DNA of 64,000 nucleotides from Ignelater luminosus. Taxonomy: Eukaryota > Arthropoda > Insecta > Coleoptera > Elateridae. Under the pieces are notes generated by a model. That model was not told the origin of the DNA and made no database searches. It saw only the letters and a list, made by a program, of their open reading frames with translations. Below, in pieces: positions 33,981-44,951 of the stretch (its first letter is position 1; every line of letters begins with the position of its first letter). Made by a program: the position numbers and the translations under genes. The stretch spans positions 318,931-382,930 of the forward strand of contig VTPC01089976.1 in the NCBI GenBank assembly GCA_011009095.1. The letters run 5' to 3'.

Positions 33981-36900
33981 ATGAGGGCCGTCGGTGTATC
34001 ATTAATTAGTGTAGCCCTTACTACGATAGTAATCGCAAATGCATATTATCAGAAGAAGCAATTTTATCCTTCTGTTGTGTATATTACAAAATCTAATCCA
34101 AGTATGGCTGTAAGTTGTTGAAAAAATATATTGATAATGGAAAGTATTCTTAAATTAAATATTGCAGGTAATATATATCCAAGCTTTTATATTAGTATTG
34201 CTGGCTGGAAAGTTAACACGAAAAATATTCTTTGGTCAACTACGTACAGCTGAATTTGAGGTTTGTTATTGATTTTAATTGTATTGAAATGTGCATTTAT
34301 TGTTCTTTCTTACTATAGCATTTAATGGAACGAGCATGGTATGCCATCACAGAAACATGTTTGGCATTTACTGTATTTCGAGACGATTTTAATCCAAAGT
34401 TTGTCGCATTATTTACCTTATTGCTTTTCTTAAAATCATTTCATTGGCTTGCCGAAGATAGAGTTGATTATGTAAGTATTACAAAATAACAAATATACTA
34501 GTGGATACTTTGAATATATGAAAATTCACTTATTTTTTATCATTTTTGTTGGTATTTTGATTATTTAGAATACCAAATAATGTTTATGGTTTTGAATTAG
34601 TTCGGGTTGATTTTTAGAATTTGCTCATTCTGTAAAATAATAGCCACATTAGAATTTATAATATCCATAATATTAGCACGAATTCACATTTTAATAGCTG
34701 TTACATGATATTTCTTATGTTTTTAAAAACTACTGTTATTTCATTTATGTTTATCTTATCAATGCTTATATTTATAAATTTGCATTTTGTTCAGTGTAAT
34801 CTTACCCATTTGTAAAACAAAAAATAGTGTGTAAGGTTAAGCAACTAATTTAACTTAACTTAACTTAACTAATATAAATTGACACCAAATTTCAAAAATG
34901 TTTATTTGATAGAATACTTCATGAAACAAATACAAAACACAAAAATATTATAATAAGCAGCATCGAAATAATTCCTTAACTTTAGTTGGCGCTGAGTTTC
35001 CGCTATTTAGTTATTTTAGTACACATAGTTTTGTCTTTAAATGAGTCCAGATACATTCAGTAGGTTGTAAATGAGGGACATTTGGAGGATGATTTTCTTT
35101 TTCTACATATCTTTTCCAAATTCTTTGCGTGGCCACGGTTTTGCGAACATAATAAAAGGTTCCATCTGGCCAAAAGATGTAGGATCCTTTAAGATAATAT
35201 TTATCTCTGAATGGTTTTAACCTTCATCCTGCACTACACTAAGAATAAGATTAAAACCATCTGTAGATATTATTCTCAAGGATCTTGTATTTAAGCTCAT
35301 GAAACTGTCAACACTTTCAAAGAATTTGGAAAAAAATATGTAGAAAAAGAAAATAATCCTCCAAGTATTCCTCAATTACAATCGATTGAGCATTTCCAAC
35401 CTCATTTAAAGGCAAAAGTATATGTACTAAAATAATTAGATAGCAGAAACTCAATGCTGCCACCTGAGGTTAGCAGGAGTAAAAATAAATTAAGGAAATT
35501 GGGCAGCAATTATTTTAAACAAATTTTTAAAAATGATAAGCAAACAGTCTCTGATGCTGCTCAGTCTGGACATCTATTGTGTTCTTAAATAATAAAATTT
35601 TTGTTTTGAATTCATTTCATGAAGTATTTTGTTAAATAAACATTTTTGAAATTTTGTTCCAATTTCTAGCTGCCTAACCTTATACAGCTTTATTTATGAA
35701 ATATTAATATATTTGAAATTTGCCATTCTCACTATTTTGTACTGACTAGCAGTGAATCGTTGAATTCAAAAAATTTTATTTTTATTTATTTGAATTGCTA
35801 ATTTTACTACTCCTGTTCAGGGTTTCTGTAATTTCTGATTAGTCTTGTTTAAGAACAATAACCAACTCATGCCTATGTGGAAATTACCCACAGTGATAAT
35901 GAATCAAGATTTATGAATAAAAAATCACAGTATGAATTGTAAAAATAAACATTTACTGGAAGTTTTTTTTTCTAATTTCTAAATATTGAATTACACATAC
36001 ATAATTACTGTGTAAGTATAAAAGAACCTTTTAAGTGAGACTGCATTTGAATCAAAATTTAGAGGTAATAAAAATTATAGTTGGAAAACCTTTCTTGTAG
36101 TATTCATATACAGGGTCGCTAAAAAGTATGGAAATACGCTACCCCTGCAGAAACGGTAAGAAATAGGCAAATGAAATTTGGAGATCTTGAAGTCGGTATT
36201 GTTTGCCATGTTTTGCAAAGATAATTAAGAACAAATCTTCAATTGTTTTCTCGTACAGCTGCCATATTGGATTTTTTTTAAATGGAACCCCTTGTATATG
36301 ACCCCATATTTTGATAGGAATTTACAAGACAAATTCAATAATATCAGCGTTGCTATACTTATCTTGAAAGGTTTTGGAGATAATTGCTGTTCTTTTGTCG
36401 AGGATTTCACTATTAATTTTTATTAAAATCGAGTTACCCGTGAAACAGCAGAGGTAACGGAACTAAAAACACGTGCGATTATTTTATAAGTACTAAAGTA
36501 AAAGAAAACCCTAAAAATCTTGCCCTTAGACTACTTATTTGAAATAATAAATCGATGCTAGAATAAACTAAATTTAATGGTGGAATAAGAACAGTGACAA
36601 ATTGATAATAACAAAAACATAATATAATTTTCTAACAAGAGTGTTAATCTCTTGGAAATGAAACAATCTTGTTTGAAAATTTAGCAAGGAGTTTTGCAAA
36701 TAATCGGAGGAACTGCTTGCATCTTATTACAAATCTGTCCTAAGAAATCCTTAACAAAATAGTGATTATCTCCAAAACCTTTCAAGATAAGTATAGCAAC
36801 ACTTATATTATTGAATTCGCTTGAAAATCCTTATCAAAATATAGGGTCATATACAGGGTGATCCATTTAAAGAAATTGAAGATGGAGGCCGTACGAAAAA

Positions 36901-39900
36901 ACAATTGACAATTTGTTTTTAATTCTCTTTGTAAAACATGGCAAATAATGCCTACTTTAAGATCTCAAAATTTCATTTGTCTATCTCTTCCTGTTTATGC
37001 AAGAGCAGCGTGTTTTTAATAGTAAAACCCGTAACAAAAGAATAGCGATTATCTCCAAAACCTTTCAAGATAAGTATCGCAACCCTTATATCATTGAATT
37101 TGTCTTAAAAATCTCTATCAAAATATGGAATCATATACAGGGTGTTCCATTTAAAAAAGTCAATATGGCGGCCGTATGAAAAAACAGTTGAAGATTTGTT
37201 TTCCTTCGCAAAACATGGCAAAAAAACACCTACTTTAAGCCCTCCAAATCTCATTTGTGTATCTCTTAATGTTTCTGCAGGGGTAATGTGTTTCCATACT
37301 TTTTAGCAATGCTGTACATTCATTTACCTTTGACCAAAATAATATTAACCTAATACCCATTAAAATTCTTCTTCATCAAACTCTAACCTAAAATGTCATG
37401 TAACCTAAAGTGCCAAATGTTTACTTTTGACCTAAAAATGTCAAATTGTTGTGTAATTTGTCAGCCGATGGTAATGCCCCTACAAGCAATGTTGCCAATA
37501 TTCTCACTGTTGTAATGAAGATATAAAAATAAGAAATGCACCTTGGCCTTTGTTTTTTGTGCTAATAACTAATAATTGTGTATTTACACCATTTTTCAAA
37601 ATTACATTTTTGTTTATTTGGTATTTGCAAGAGAAATGATATTACATGAATTAGCATAGGAAATTCTCCCCACCACTTTCCCCTATATTCTCCTCTTCAC
37701 AACAACTTCAAGAGTCAGCACATACAGTGTGTCCCAATTTCGATGCTCACTATTGGGATATCGGAAATTGTAAGAGATACAAAGTCGGTTAAATTAGAAA
37801 AGTTTTGGCTATTTTGGAGATCAGTTTATTTTTGCTTTTGTTTTTTTAAAAAAGTTTACGGCTTACTAGATATTTACTAAAAACGAAATTAATTTTATTT
37901 TTTTTTTAAGTGAAATATCTCAGGAACAAGCAAAGATAGAAAAGAACAGCAAAGAGGGTGTTTTAGAGAATTTACTCTGAAACACAAAAAAATTATTTTC
38001 GCAATTGTCTTTTGTTTTATTTCGGCGGTGAAACGTAAATCCAAATTTTTTCTAATGGAACGCCTACTTGATTTCCATATTACTGAACTACACGCCTTAA
38101 ATGCTTTTCAGTGATACGAGGTTTGACATAGCTATTCTTTTGTTTTCCCGAGTTATGAAGTGAAAATCATTTTTCATCATAGTGTGCCATGACATCTAAC
38201 ACACAAAGTCGTGGAGTTTTATCAAAGAAGTTGGTGCTATCTGTGAATGCTCAGTAAATTATCTTAAAAGCATCTTTTGTTTTGTTTTAGCAATTGTTAC
38301 ATAACAAATGTAATTTATCTGACAAAAACCAATGATTTTCATATGTTTAAAGCACACTAAGTGGGAAATGCTTGTTATTTAAAAAAAAATAAGATAATTT
38401 CATTTTTAGCAAATATCTAGTAAGCTGTGAACTTTTTTGAAAAAACAAAAGCATAAGTAAACTGATCTCCAAAATAGCCAAAACTTTTCTAATTTAACCG
38501 ACTTCTTATCTTACAATTTTCAAGATCCCAATAGTGAGCATTGAAATTGGGACACACTGTATACCTAAAAAATTATTGGCGAAACAAAAACTTACACTTG
38601 ATAAATATTATTTGAAACCAAAAGTTAAATTAAACATGAACCTGCATCAACTTTATTCTAACGCATTCCACGTTCTCTCCAGACCAAAGTACAATAACAA
38701 CACCATCGCTGGTTAATTGAGCTAGGACGTTTTAGGTCGTAATTCAAGAATGATGTGTATGGGATAGGTGGATCATACCGCTGTACATACCGAATCACAA
38801 GCAATACATGCATTGCCATAGCTGCGTGTGGGAGACTGGTGGGAGGCAAAAACCTAAAACGTCCTAGGCTTACTGGTCAACATTCCAATCAAGATTGTTG
38901 AAACCAAGTTCTTCAAGTTGCACAATGCTTCACCATCAAGAACGTATGCCTAGTATATCACCAAGCTCTTAAATTACCTTTGTGTAATCTATTTATTATG
39001 AACTGTCTGAATAATACATTCAGTCTAATTTCTTTCTTAAACCTTTAAGCAATTATTGTTTTGCCAACTTCCAAGTACTTTGACAGGGACGTACTATGCT
39101 AGTATTCATATTTAGGATTTTAGCCAAACTTTAACCAAAATATGACCTTGTACTAGAAATGGGTAATCCCTGAGCTGAACTCAATGAGCTGACTCACTCA
39201 AATGAATTGACTGAATCGGTTCTCAGGTATTTTTGTTTACAGTTCTTGACTCACTTTAACTCACGATATGATCCAAGTAATTTAAGCAAAATTCTTATTT
39301 CTTTTTGACTTCTTGTTGTAAATATTAAATTCAGGCACTTTTCTTTCTGTTGTTTAATGTTAATGGTTTATTTTATTAGTGTCTTGTTTTAAATATTCGA
39401 TTTAAATTGACAAATTTGAAGTTGGAATAGAATTACATAAAAATAACGGCCCCAGCTCAATCGCACTTGTTTGATTCAATTGAAACATTAAAGCTTGAAA
39501 CCGCAGCCGCTCTAAATGAACCTCTTCCATCACAACACAAGCAAGCCAAGTAACTCAATCGAACTGATTCAGTGAATTGACTCAGTTAGATGAGTTAGAG
39601 CCAGTGGGTACTCAAGTACTGAGCTAGGAATATGAACATTAATGTTCACTTTTAAGGTTCTTAACTACCAGCATTTGTGTGACAGCAAGCAAAATTCTCA
39701 TTAGTGATTTTCTAACCATTCTTTCTTGCCAACAAAAGATTTTAGTACTTTTCATTGTACTAACATTAGTACTACTAATTGCTTGTGATTCTGTTCATTT
39801 ACACAATAGTATACTAAAAAAACATGCAAGTACGAAATTAAACATCCAAATTATTTTCAGTAATAGTTTTAATTATTGGATAAAAGGATTCTGATTTAAA

Positions 39901-41451
39901 TGTGGAAAAATTCTTAAACTTATAAAATCATACAGCACTTTTATTTATTTGTTTATTTTCTTTATTTCTAGATGGAAAGGAGTCCTGTGATAAGCTGGTT
40001 ATTCCATGTAAGAGTGTTGTCATTACTTCTAGTCTTAGGAAGTTTAGATTATCTTTTCGTTCAACATGCATATCTCTCCACAATGACAAAAGGAGCCTCT
40101 GTACAATTAGTATTTGGTTTTGAATATGCAATTCTTCTCACTATGGTTGTAAATATTGCAATTAAATATATTTTACATGCTATAGACCTTAACAGTGATA
40201 CTCCATGGGAAAATAAGGCTGTATTTTTGTTATACACAGAATTAATAATGGGTTTGATCAAAGTGATACTTTATGTTGCCTTTGTGGTAATAATGGTTAG
40301 AATTTATACTTTACCCTTATTTGCATTCAGACCCATGTACTACACTATAAGAAACTTCAAGAAGGCATTCAATGATGTTATATTGTCACGTCGTGCAATT
40401 CACAATATGAATACGCTTTACCCAGATGCAACACCTGAAGAATTGCAAGCTGCAGATAATGTTTGTATAATCTGTCGGGAAGAGATGACAACAGCATCGA
40501 AGAAATTACCTTGTAACCATATTTTCCACACTGCCTGCTTAAGATCCTGGTTTCAAAGGCAACAGACTTGTCCTACTTGTCGTCTTAATATTCTAAGAAC
40601 TACTCCCACTAATAACGCTCAACAACAAAGACAGGAACAAAGACCAAGAGCTCAACCAGTTCCAAATCCATTTGTAGGACCTAATCCATTTGTAAACTTT
40701 AATCCATTTCAGCAGTTATTAAATCAAAATGTACCAAACCCAAATGTGCAAGCTCCAGCACAAGATGCAAACCAGCAAGGGGGTACACCAAATGTTACTC
40801 CTACACAGAATACTCAAGCAGGTTCAAGTACTTCTCAGCAACAAGCAAATGTTCCTCCATTTGGTATGCCCCCTTTTATGCCATTCCCTTTCTTCCCATT
40901 TGTATCACAACCACCAGTTCCTCCACAAAATTTGAGGTCTTTATCTCCTGAAGAACTCAGAAGAATGGAAGGTAACGAGAGAGAAAATGTAGAAGCTAGA
41001 ATTCAATGCTTGAAGAATATTCAAGTAAGTACTCAAAATTAGTACATTGATATACTTTATAATTAAATAATAAATTTAATAAAATAATTAAACAAAAATA
41101 TTTTATTTTTAGGTAATGCTTGATGCTGCTGTATTAATGATGCAGCAATATAGCGCATCTGTGGCAATTTCAGCAACAATGCCAGTACCTCAAACTGCCA
41201 GTTCCACTCCAGAAAGTACAAGTACTGTAAACACTGAAACTGTAGCATCTAATAGTTCACCTAAAGATAACGTGACTACTTCTACAAGCACTGTAAATAA
41301 CATTTTGAATTCTAGTTCTAGCAGTTCAGAAAATGCCACTAATTCTAATAGTCCAAGTGATAATAAAATTCCAAGTAATCTTAGTGCTGAAGAAGAACTT
41401 AGAAGGAGACGTTTACAAAGATTCCAACAACCAGCAGAACAACAGCAGTAA
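33981..41451 (+). CDS. SYVN1: SYVN1/HRD1 ER-membrane RING E3 ubiquitin ligase, five exons
   Basis: Exons: 33981-34109, 34168-34260, 34319-34471, 39972-41024, 41113-41451; all phase 0 with GT-AG borders, 588 residues. HRD1 is the core ligase and retrotranslocation channel of ER-associated degradation. The N-terminal multi-pass membrane part matches the family closely: AYYQKKQFYPSVVYITKS, RKIFFGQLRTAEFEHLMER, LAFTVFRDDF, LLLFLKSFHWLAEDRVDY, ASVQLVFGFEYAILLTMV and ILSRRAIHNMNTLYPDATP. The RING-H2 finger starts at about residue 290 (CIICREEM, LPCNHIFHTACLRSWF, QQTCPTCR), almost the position in the human protein. The C-terminal part is Pro/Gln/Asn-rich (NPFVGPNPFVNFNPF; PPFGMPPFMPFPFFPF), then Ser/Thr-rich, ending in a basic RRRRLQRF-type stretch. 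Intron 3 is 5.5 kb and full of transposons. Poly(A) signal AATAAA at 42260-42265. Confidence 0.97.
34830..35690. repeat. Foldback element of two outward-facing Tc1-like transposase 3' parts
   Basis: The left half on the minus strand encodes YVEKENHPPNVPHLQPTE, then CIWTHLKTKLC. The right half on the plus strand encodes YVEKENNPPSIPQLQSIE, then HFQPHLKAKVY. Both resemble the NPPNVPQLRPIE-FW--LK motif that holds the last catalytic Glu/Asp region of Tc1-like transposases. They read outward and are followed on each side by matching tails (GACACCAAATTTC-like; TTCAAAAATGTTTATTT; ATACTTCATGAAA; TAAGGTTA-GCA). The arms are about 380 bp with a spacer of 80-90 bp. The structure thus has the transposon's 3' end at both termini. 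The sequences have diverged and neither half is functional. Confidence 0.75.
36111..37314. mobile_element. CAGGGTC-type TA-flanked element with long inverted repeats
   Basis: Begins CAGGGTCGCTAAAAAGTATG after TA (36109-36110) and ends TTTTTAGCAATGCTG before TA (37315-37316). The arms run more than 300 bp: GCAGAAACGGTAAGAAATAG, CATGTTTTGCAAAG and CTTGAAAGGTTTTGGAGAT all recur inverted on the right. Parts of the right arm occur twice in tandem (about 36760-37015 and 37035-37314), including two internal TACAGGGTG starts near 36852 and 37137. This suggests nested or tandem insertion of the same family. A relative sits at 5581-7303. Confidence 0.75.
37725..38559. mobile_element. CAGTGTGTCCC TA-flanked MITE with ~115 bp inverted repeats
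   Basis: The left end CAGTGTGTCCCAATTTCGAT and the right end TTGAAATTGGGACACACTG are inverted partners between TA (37723-37724) and TA (38560-38561). Similarity runs on for about 115 bp (GCTCACTATTGGGAT; AGTCGGTTAAATTAGAAAAG; TTGGCTATTTTGGAGATCAG). The 835 bp element has no transposase. Confidence 0.85.
38722..38867. mobile_element. Short MITE with perfect 16 bp ends
   Basis: CTAGGACGTTTTAGGT (38722-38737) is matched exactly in inverse at 38852-38867. The interior is about 114 bp. The target duplication is unclear, so the class cannot be assigned. Confidence 0.6.
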
Positions 41452-41533
41452 AATATAAGTACTGTATATTGTGGTATTATTTTATGAAGTACCTGATTTT
41501 ATTTATATTGTCATATTAAATTATTGCTATTAG

Positions 41534-41597
41534 AACCAGTTGCATAAAGCGTTGTTAACTACATTGTCAGTTAACAATGCTTTATACAACCAGTCCT
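41534..41597. repeat. Palindrome in SYVN1 3' region
   Basis: GTTGCATAAAGCGTTGTTAA pairs with TTAACAATGCTTTATACAAC, leaving a loop of about 14 bases. Located 85-145 bases past the stop codon, it would form a strong hairpin in the SYVN1 3' untranslated RNA, or it is a minute transposon palindrome. Confidence 0.6.
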
Positions 41598-42887
41598 TAG
41601 TTTTAACTATTGGCAATGTGATAATAAAATTAGGTACTGAACGAAAAGACTTAAAAAAAATAAAATATTTTATTTGCTGACAGAAGTTATTTGTGAAAGG
41701 CTGCTAGTTTGTTAAGGATCCCAGCAGTTTATATCTTCTGTATTCATTTATTTTTATGTCATTATAGTTTGCTTAAGTTGATCGATACAAGTTTATCCTA
41801 TATATGTTAAGTGTGCAGTTGAACCGTAACTGTAAATAACAAACCAGAACAAGCTTATTAAAAATAAAAAAAAGAACCAGTTAATTGTTTTTAGCCGTGA
41901 TATTTATAATGTAGTTTGTTAATTACAGGTTGTGCAACTGTGGAGAAATCATATATTTGTTTGTAAGGAAAAAATGTTTCATTATGTATATATTAAAACA
42001 CAAATATTTCATTTAGTCTTTTACACAATGAAGGAGCAAGAAGTATAATTAAAACTTGCACCGTTCACTAAATTGTATAGTCTGGCAAAGGACACATATT
42101 CCAGAACTTTATTTTATTTTCACCTTTTATAGATTATCTTCTAAGGATAAAAAATATCACTTTTACATAAAATTCTGTATGAAACAATGTGGCTGAATAT
42201 TGAATATTATAAGTTTACTTAATAGTGTTATTTTGTAAATTAAACTGTTCTTGTACAGAAATAAATTAATTGTCTTATATTTTTGAATTTTTTAGTTTGG
42301 TTAATCCTTTGGATTTTTCTTTGTGATGTAGTAAGTATGGTCAGAGCCGGGCAAACTGGGCAAACTATGAAAAAGTAGTTAACTATAGCTAAAAATGTAG
42401 GCAGCGTGAATCATCAAAATCGATGCAAATGTATATTGCCATAGGCATATCACAAACAAAACAAGATAGAAGGGCGAATTGCAAACACATGCAAACAGAC
42501 GAACATCAATGCAATGCATAGCACACACTGATTTGCAAAATGAACTTGACTGGATAGTTTTGAGTTTCTGCACCGATGAGTCACACCGTCTTCTCTAAGT
42601 AATATATTTTTACCAACTACTTGCTTCAAGAAGTAGTTTAATTATTAAGTAATTAACTAGTTATTCAAAAAAATAGTTCAGTTACTAACTACTAGTAGTT
42701 AACTAATTACTTTTATTCAACTATTTGCAAAATGTATTCGATCAACTTGAGATAAAAATCAAGCAAGGCATTGTTAATTCAATAAAATATTTTGTTGGAT
42801 TGACATTTAACAACTCAGTTTTTATGATGCATTTATTTATTTGATTTAATAAGTTTCTGGTAACAATATTATTAGTGTAATCTACTA

Positions 42888-44539
42888 CTCCCTCTGTCCC
42901 AAAATATGGTATACATTACAGGTTTTATGTTTGTCCCAAATTATGGTATAGAAAACTCTCAAATTGAATTTATTATTTTTTATTTTGCTAAAACTTAAAA
43001 TTAATGAAACAGATAACAGTATAGAAAAATATTAGTGATTTTACTGATTAGTCTCAATCAAAGATATTTTGTCGCGCTGTATTAAGTGCCTCTTCACGAC
43101 ACATAAGAGATACCGACAGTCTCCCCTCACGACGAAGTTTTTTTTGTTGATGTGTGGAATTTTTTAATTATTTCCACCTTATGTCATTATTACTGATTCC
43201 ATGCAACTTTGTACAGTTAAAAACATATTGTCAAGTTTATTTTTATCTAATTAGTTGAAGGCTGTTTCTACATTCACACACAGCTCCTCAATAGTTTTTG
43301 GGGAAGCTTAGTTATGTAGCGATTGGATTGAATTGAAAAACCCAAGATCTAAAACGTTTAGGTCTGGACTATTATGTGGCTGACAATGTGAATACACCAA
43401 CCATTTTTTGATCCTGCCAATAAATCTGCATCATTTTCATTAGTTAGGTTTGTAGTTATCTTGTTGAATAAAGATAGGCTTGTTTTTATACGCAATTGGA
43501 AATTTACTTCTTATAGCTGGCAACACATTTTGCAGTATCATTTTTTTGCATTCGGCAGCATTAATACATTCGATATTTTTTGTGACGTGTTCCTTTTGCC
43601 TGATTTTTGCTGTTACGTTGAGCTGGTTCTGTATAAATAAATGGCCAGATCCCTATTTTTCCGTGAAAGTACTGTCTTTTGGCAGCATTATAACGAGATC
43701 TAGCTACTGCAGCCATAAACATAACTTTAGTAATGAATCGTTTACTTTTGCATTTTGTTTGGTTAAATAGAACCATTTTTCATCTATATGCATGTAATTA
43801 TACAGATCTTCAAAATATCCATTAGTTTTCACCATTGACAAACAAAACTGTAAACGGGTTTGTTTATTTTGATCTGTGAGTATTGACTTCACAGTTGACG
43901 ATATTCTCATTATATTGTTACCTTCCTTAAATCTTCGAAAAAGCGTCAATTTAGGAACATTGATAGCATAGACTAAACTGCGAATTGTACCTCGACGATT
44001 AAGAGGAACATCTTTAACACTGTTTAAATGTTCTGAATAATCTTTGCATTTTTGACCCCAATTTTATTTCATTTGATGACACATCGGCAGATATTTTTCC
44101 TTCATCGTATTATTTTTTAGCTTTTAACCAAATTCTGGAAACAGTTAAGCAAGAAACTTATTTCCTTGCCGCTTCCTGTATCGCACCATGGCTCAACTTA
44201 TTCCTACTTTTGGTACACCGCAACAAAAATTGCAGTATTCCATTCCTCTGTTGGGCATCGATTTGTTATTTCTTCTTCAAAAAGAGATGTTTTTGGTATT
44301 CATAATTACTTTACTTAAGAGATAACAGGTGTAGCAAAATTTTCATTACTTTTTGACAATATTGAAGTTGTCATTAAAATGACAATAGACGCAATTCACG
44401 CAACGCCTACTACTAATATACAAAATAGTTAATTTTATTTATAATCAATAATCACGTACAGAAAACTTCATCGTTTTATTTAACATCCATAACCAGTAGT
44501 TTTTTTAGAAATGTATACTATATTTTGGGACAGAGGGAG
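42888..44539 (-). mobile_element. Plant/Stowaway-type mariner-like element
   Basis: Starts CTCCCTCTGTCCCAAAATAT after TA (42886-42887) and ends ATATTTTGGGACAGAGGGAG before TA (44540-44541). This is the end sequence known from plant mariner-like and Stowaway elements (CTCCCTCYGT-CC). The right end reads inversely as the left for at least 20 bases with little change. The 1652 bp interior encodes a decayed transposase on the minus strand (separate entry). It sits inside a hAT copy, so it arrived later than that copy. Confidence 0.85.
42980..44300 (-). pseudogene. Decayed plant-type (DD39D-like) mariner transposase
   Basis: On the minus strand, with several stops and frame changes, these pieces appear in order: DVPLNRRGTIRSLVYAINVP and KLTLFRRFKEGN (DNA-binding region), STVKSILTDQNKQTRLQFCL, YNYMHIDEKWFYLTK (first catalytic Asp), CKSKRFITKVMFMAAVARSR, GKIGIWPFIYTEPAQRNSKN, FIQQDN (second Asp), SQPHNSPDLNVLDLGFFNSI (third Asp in NSPDLN) and ASPKTIEELCVNVETAF. 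KRFITKVMF-AAVARPR, GKIGIWPF and PPNSPDLNVLDLGFF are hallmarks of plant mariner-like transposases. Insect mariners have WSPDLAP-type and D34D motifs instead. The stretch between the second and third Asp is damaged, so I cannot count the spacing exactly. Confidence 0.85.
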
Positions 44540-44951
44540 TACTACTTTTAACACAAAACAGTTTGCTACGTATGTAGATTACGAAAAAGAACTTATAATG
44601 TAACATTTACTTTGACTCAAAAATCCATGCTTTGATCAGATCATAATTTTCTCAAACTCTCTCCATTTGACAGTTATAAATCTGTCAATAAAAATAAACT
44701 GTTTTTCACAATAGTTGGGTACTTAAAATAGTAATTGAACTACCAAAAAGTAGTTACATCACTAAAACTAGTTACCTACTATTTTTTTAATTTTGTGTTT
44801 ACTAACTAAACTGCTCATTTTAAAAAGTAGTTAGCTACAACTATCTTCTTCTTCTCTATTGCTTACGCTACAACTATCAATTACTGAAAAAATAATTTAA
44901 CTAGCAGTTCAACTACTTAGTAGTTAACTACTGCCCAGCTCTGAGTATGAT

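Larger units (their letters stand above)
34472..39971 (+). other. SYVN1 intron 3, transposon-rich
   Basis: This intron of 5500 bases lies between exons ending RVDY and starting MERSP. Besides the repeats listed separately it holds a short (AACTT)n run near 34850-34870 and AT-rich sequence. Around 39160-39230 and 39540-39605 there are opposed clusters of ACTCA/TGAGT motifs (GAGCTGACTCACTCAA; GAATTGACTCAGTTAG) that resemble worn hAT subterminal repeats, with no clear ends. No further exon was seen; the flanking exons join in phase 0. Confidence 0.8.
42342..44943. mobile_element. hAT-type element carrying a nested mariner-like element
   Basis: The ends CAGAGCCGGGCA (42342) and TGCCCAGCTCTG (to 44943) lie within eight-base flanks AGTATGGT (42334-42341) and AGTATGAT (44944-44951), seven of eight identical. 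The subterminal regions are dense in TAGTTAACTACT-type motifs on both sides. The interior is almost wholly the insertion at 42888-44539; without it the element is about 950 bp and non-coding. The end sequence is close to the smaller hAT copy at 7568-8236. Confidence 0.8.

Noticed and set aside
34840-34875. (AACTT)n run as a telomere-like repeat
   Set aside because: Only about four units and not the insect TTAGG repeat.
43480-43770. 96-codon plus-strand open frame
   Set aside because: Antisense of the decayed plant-type mariner transposase.
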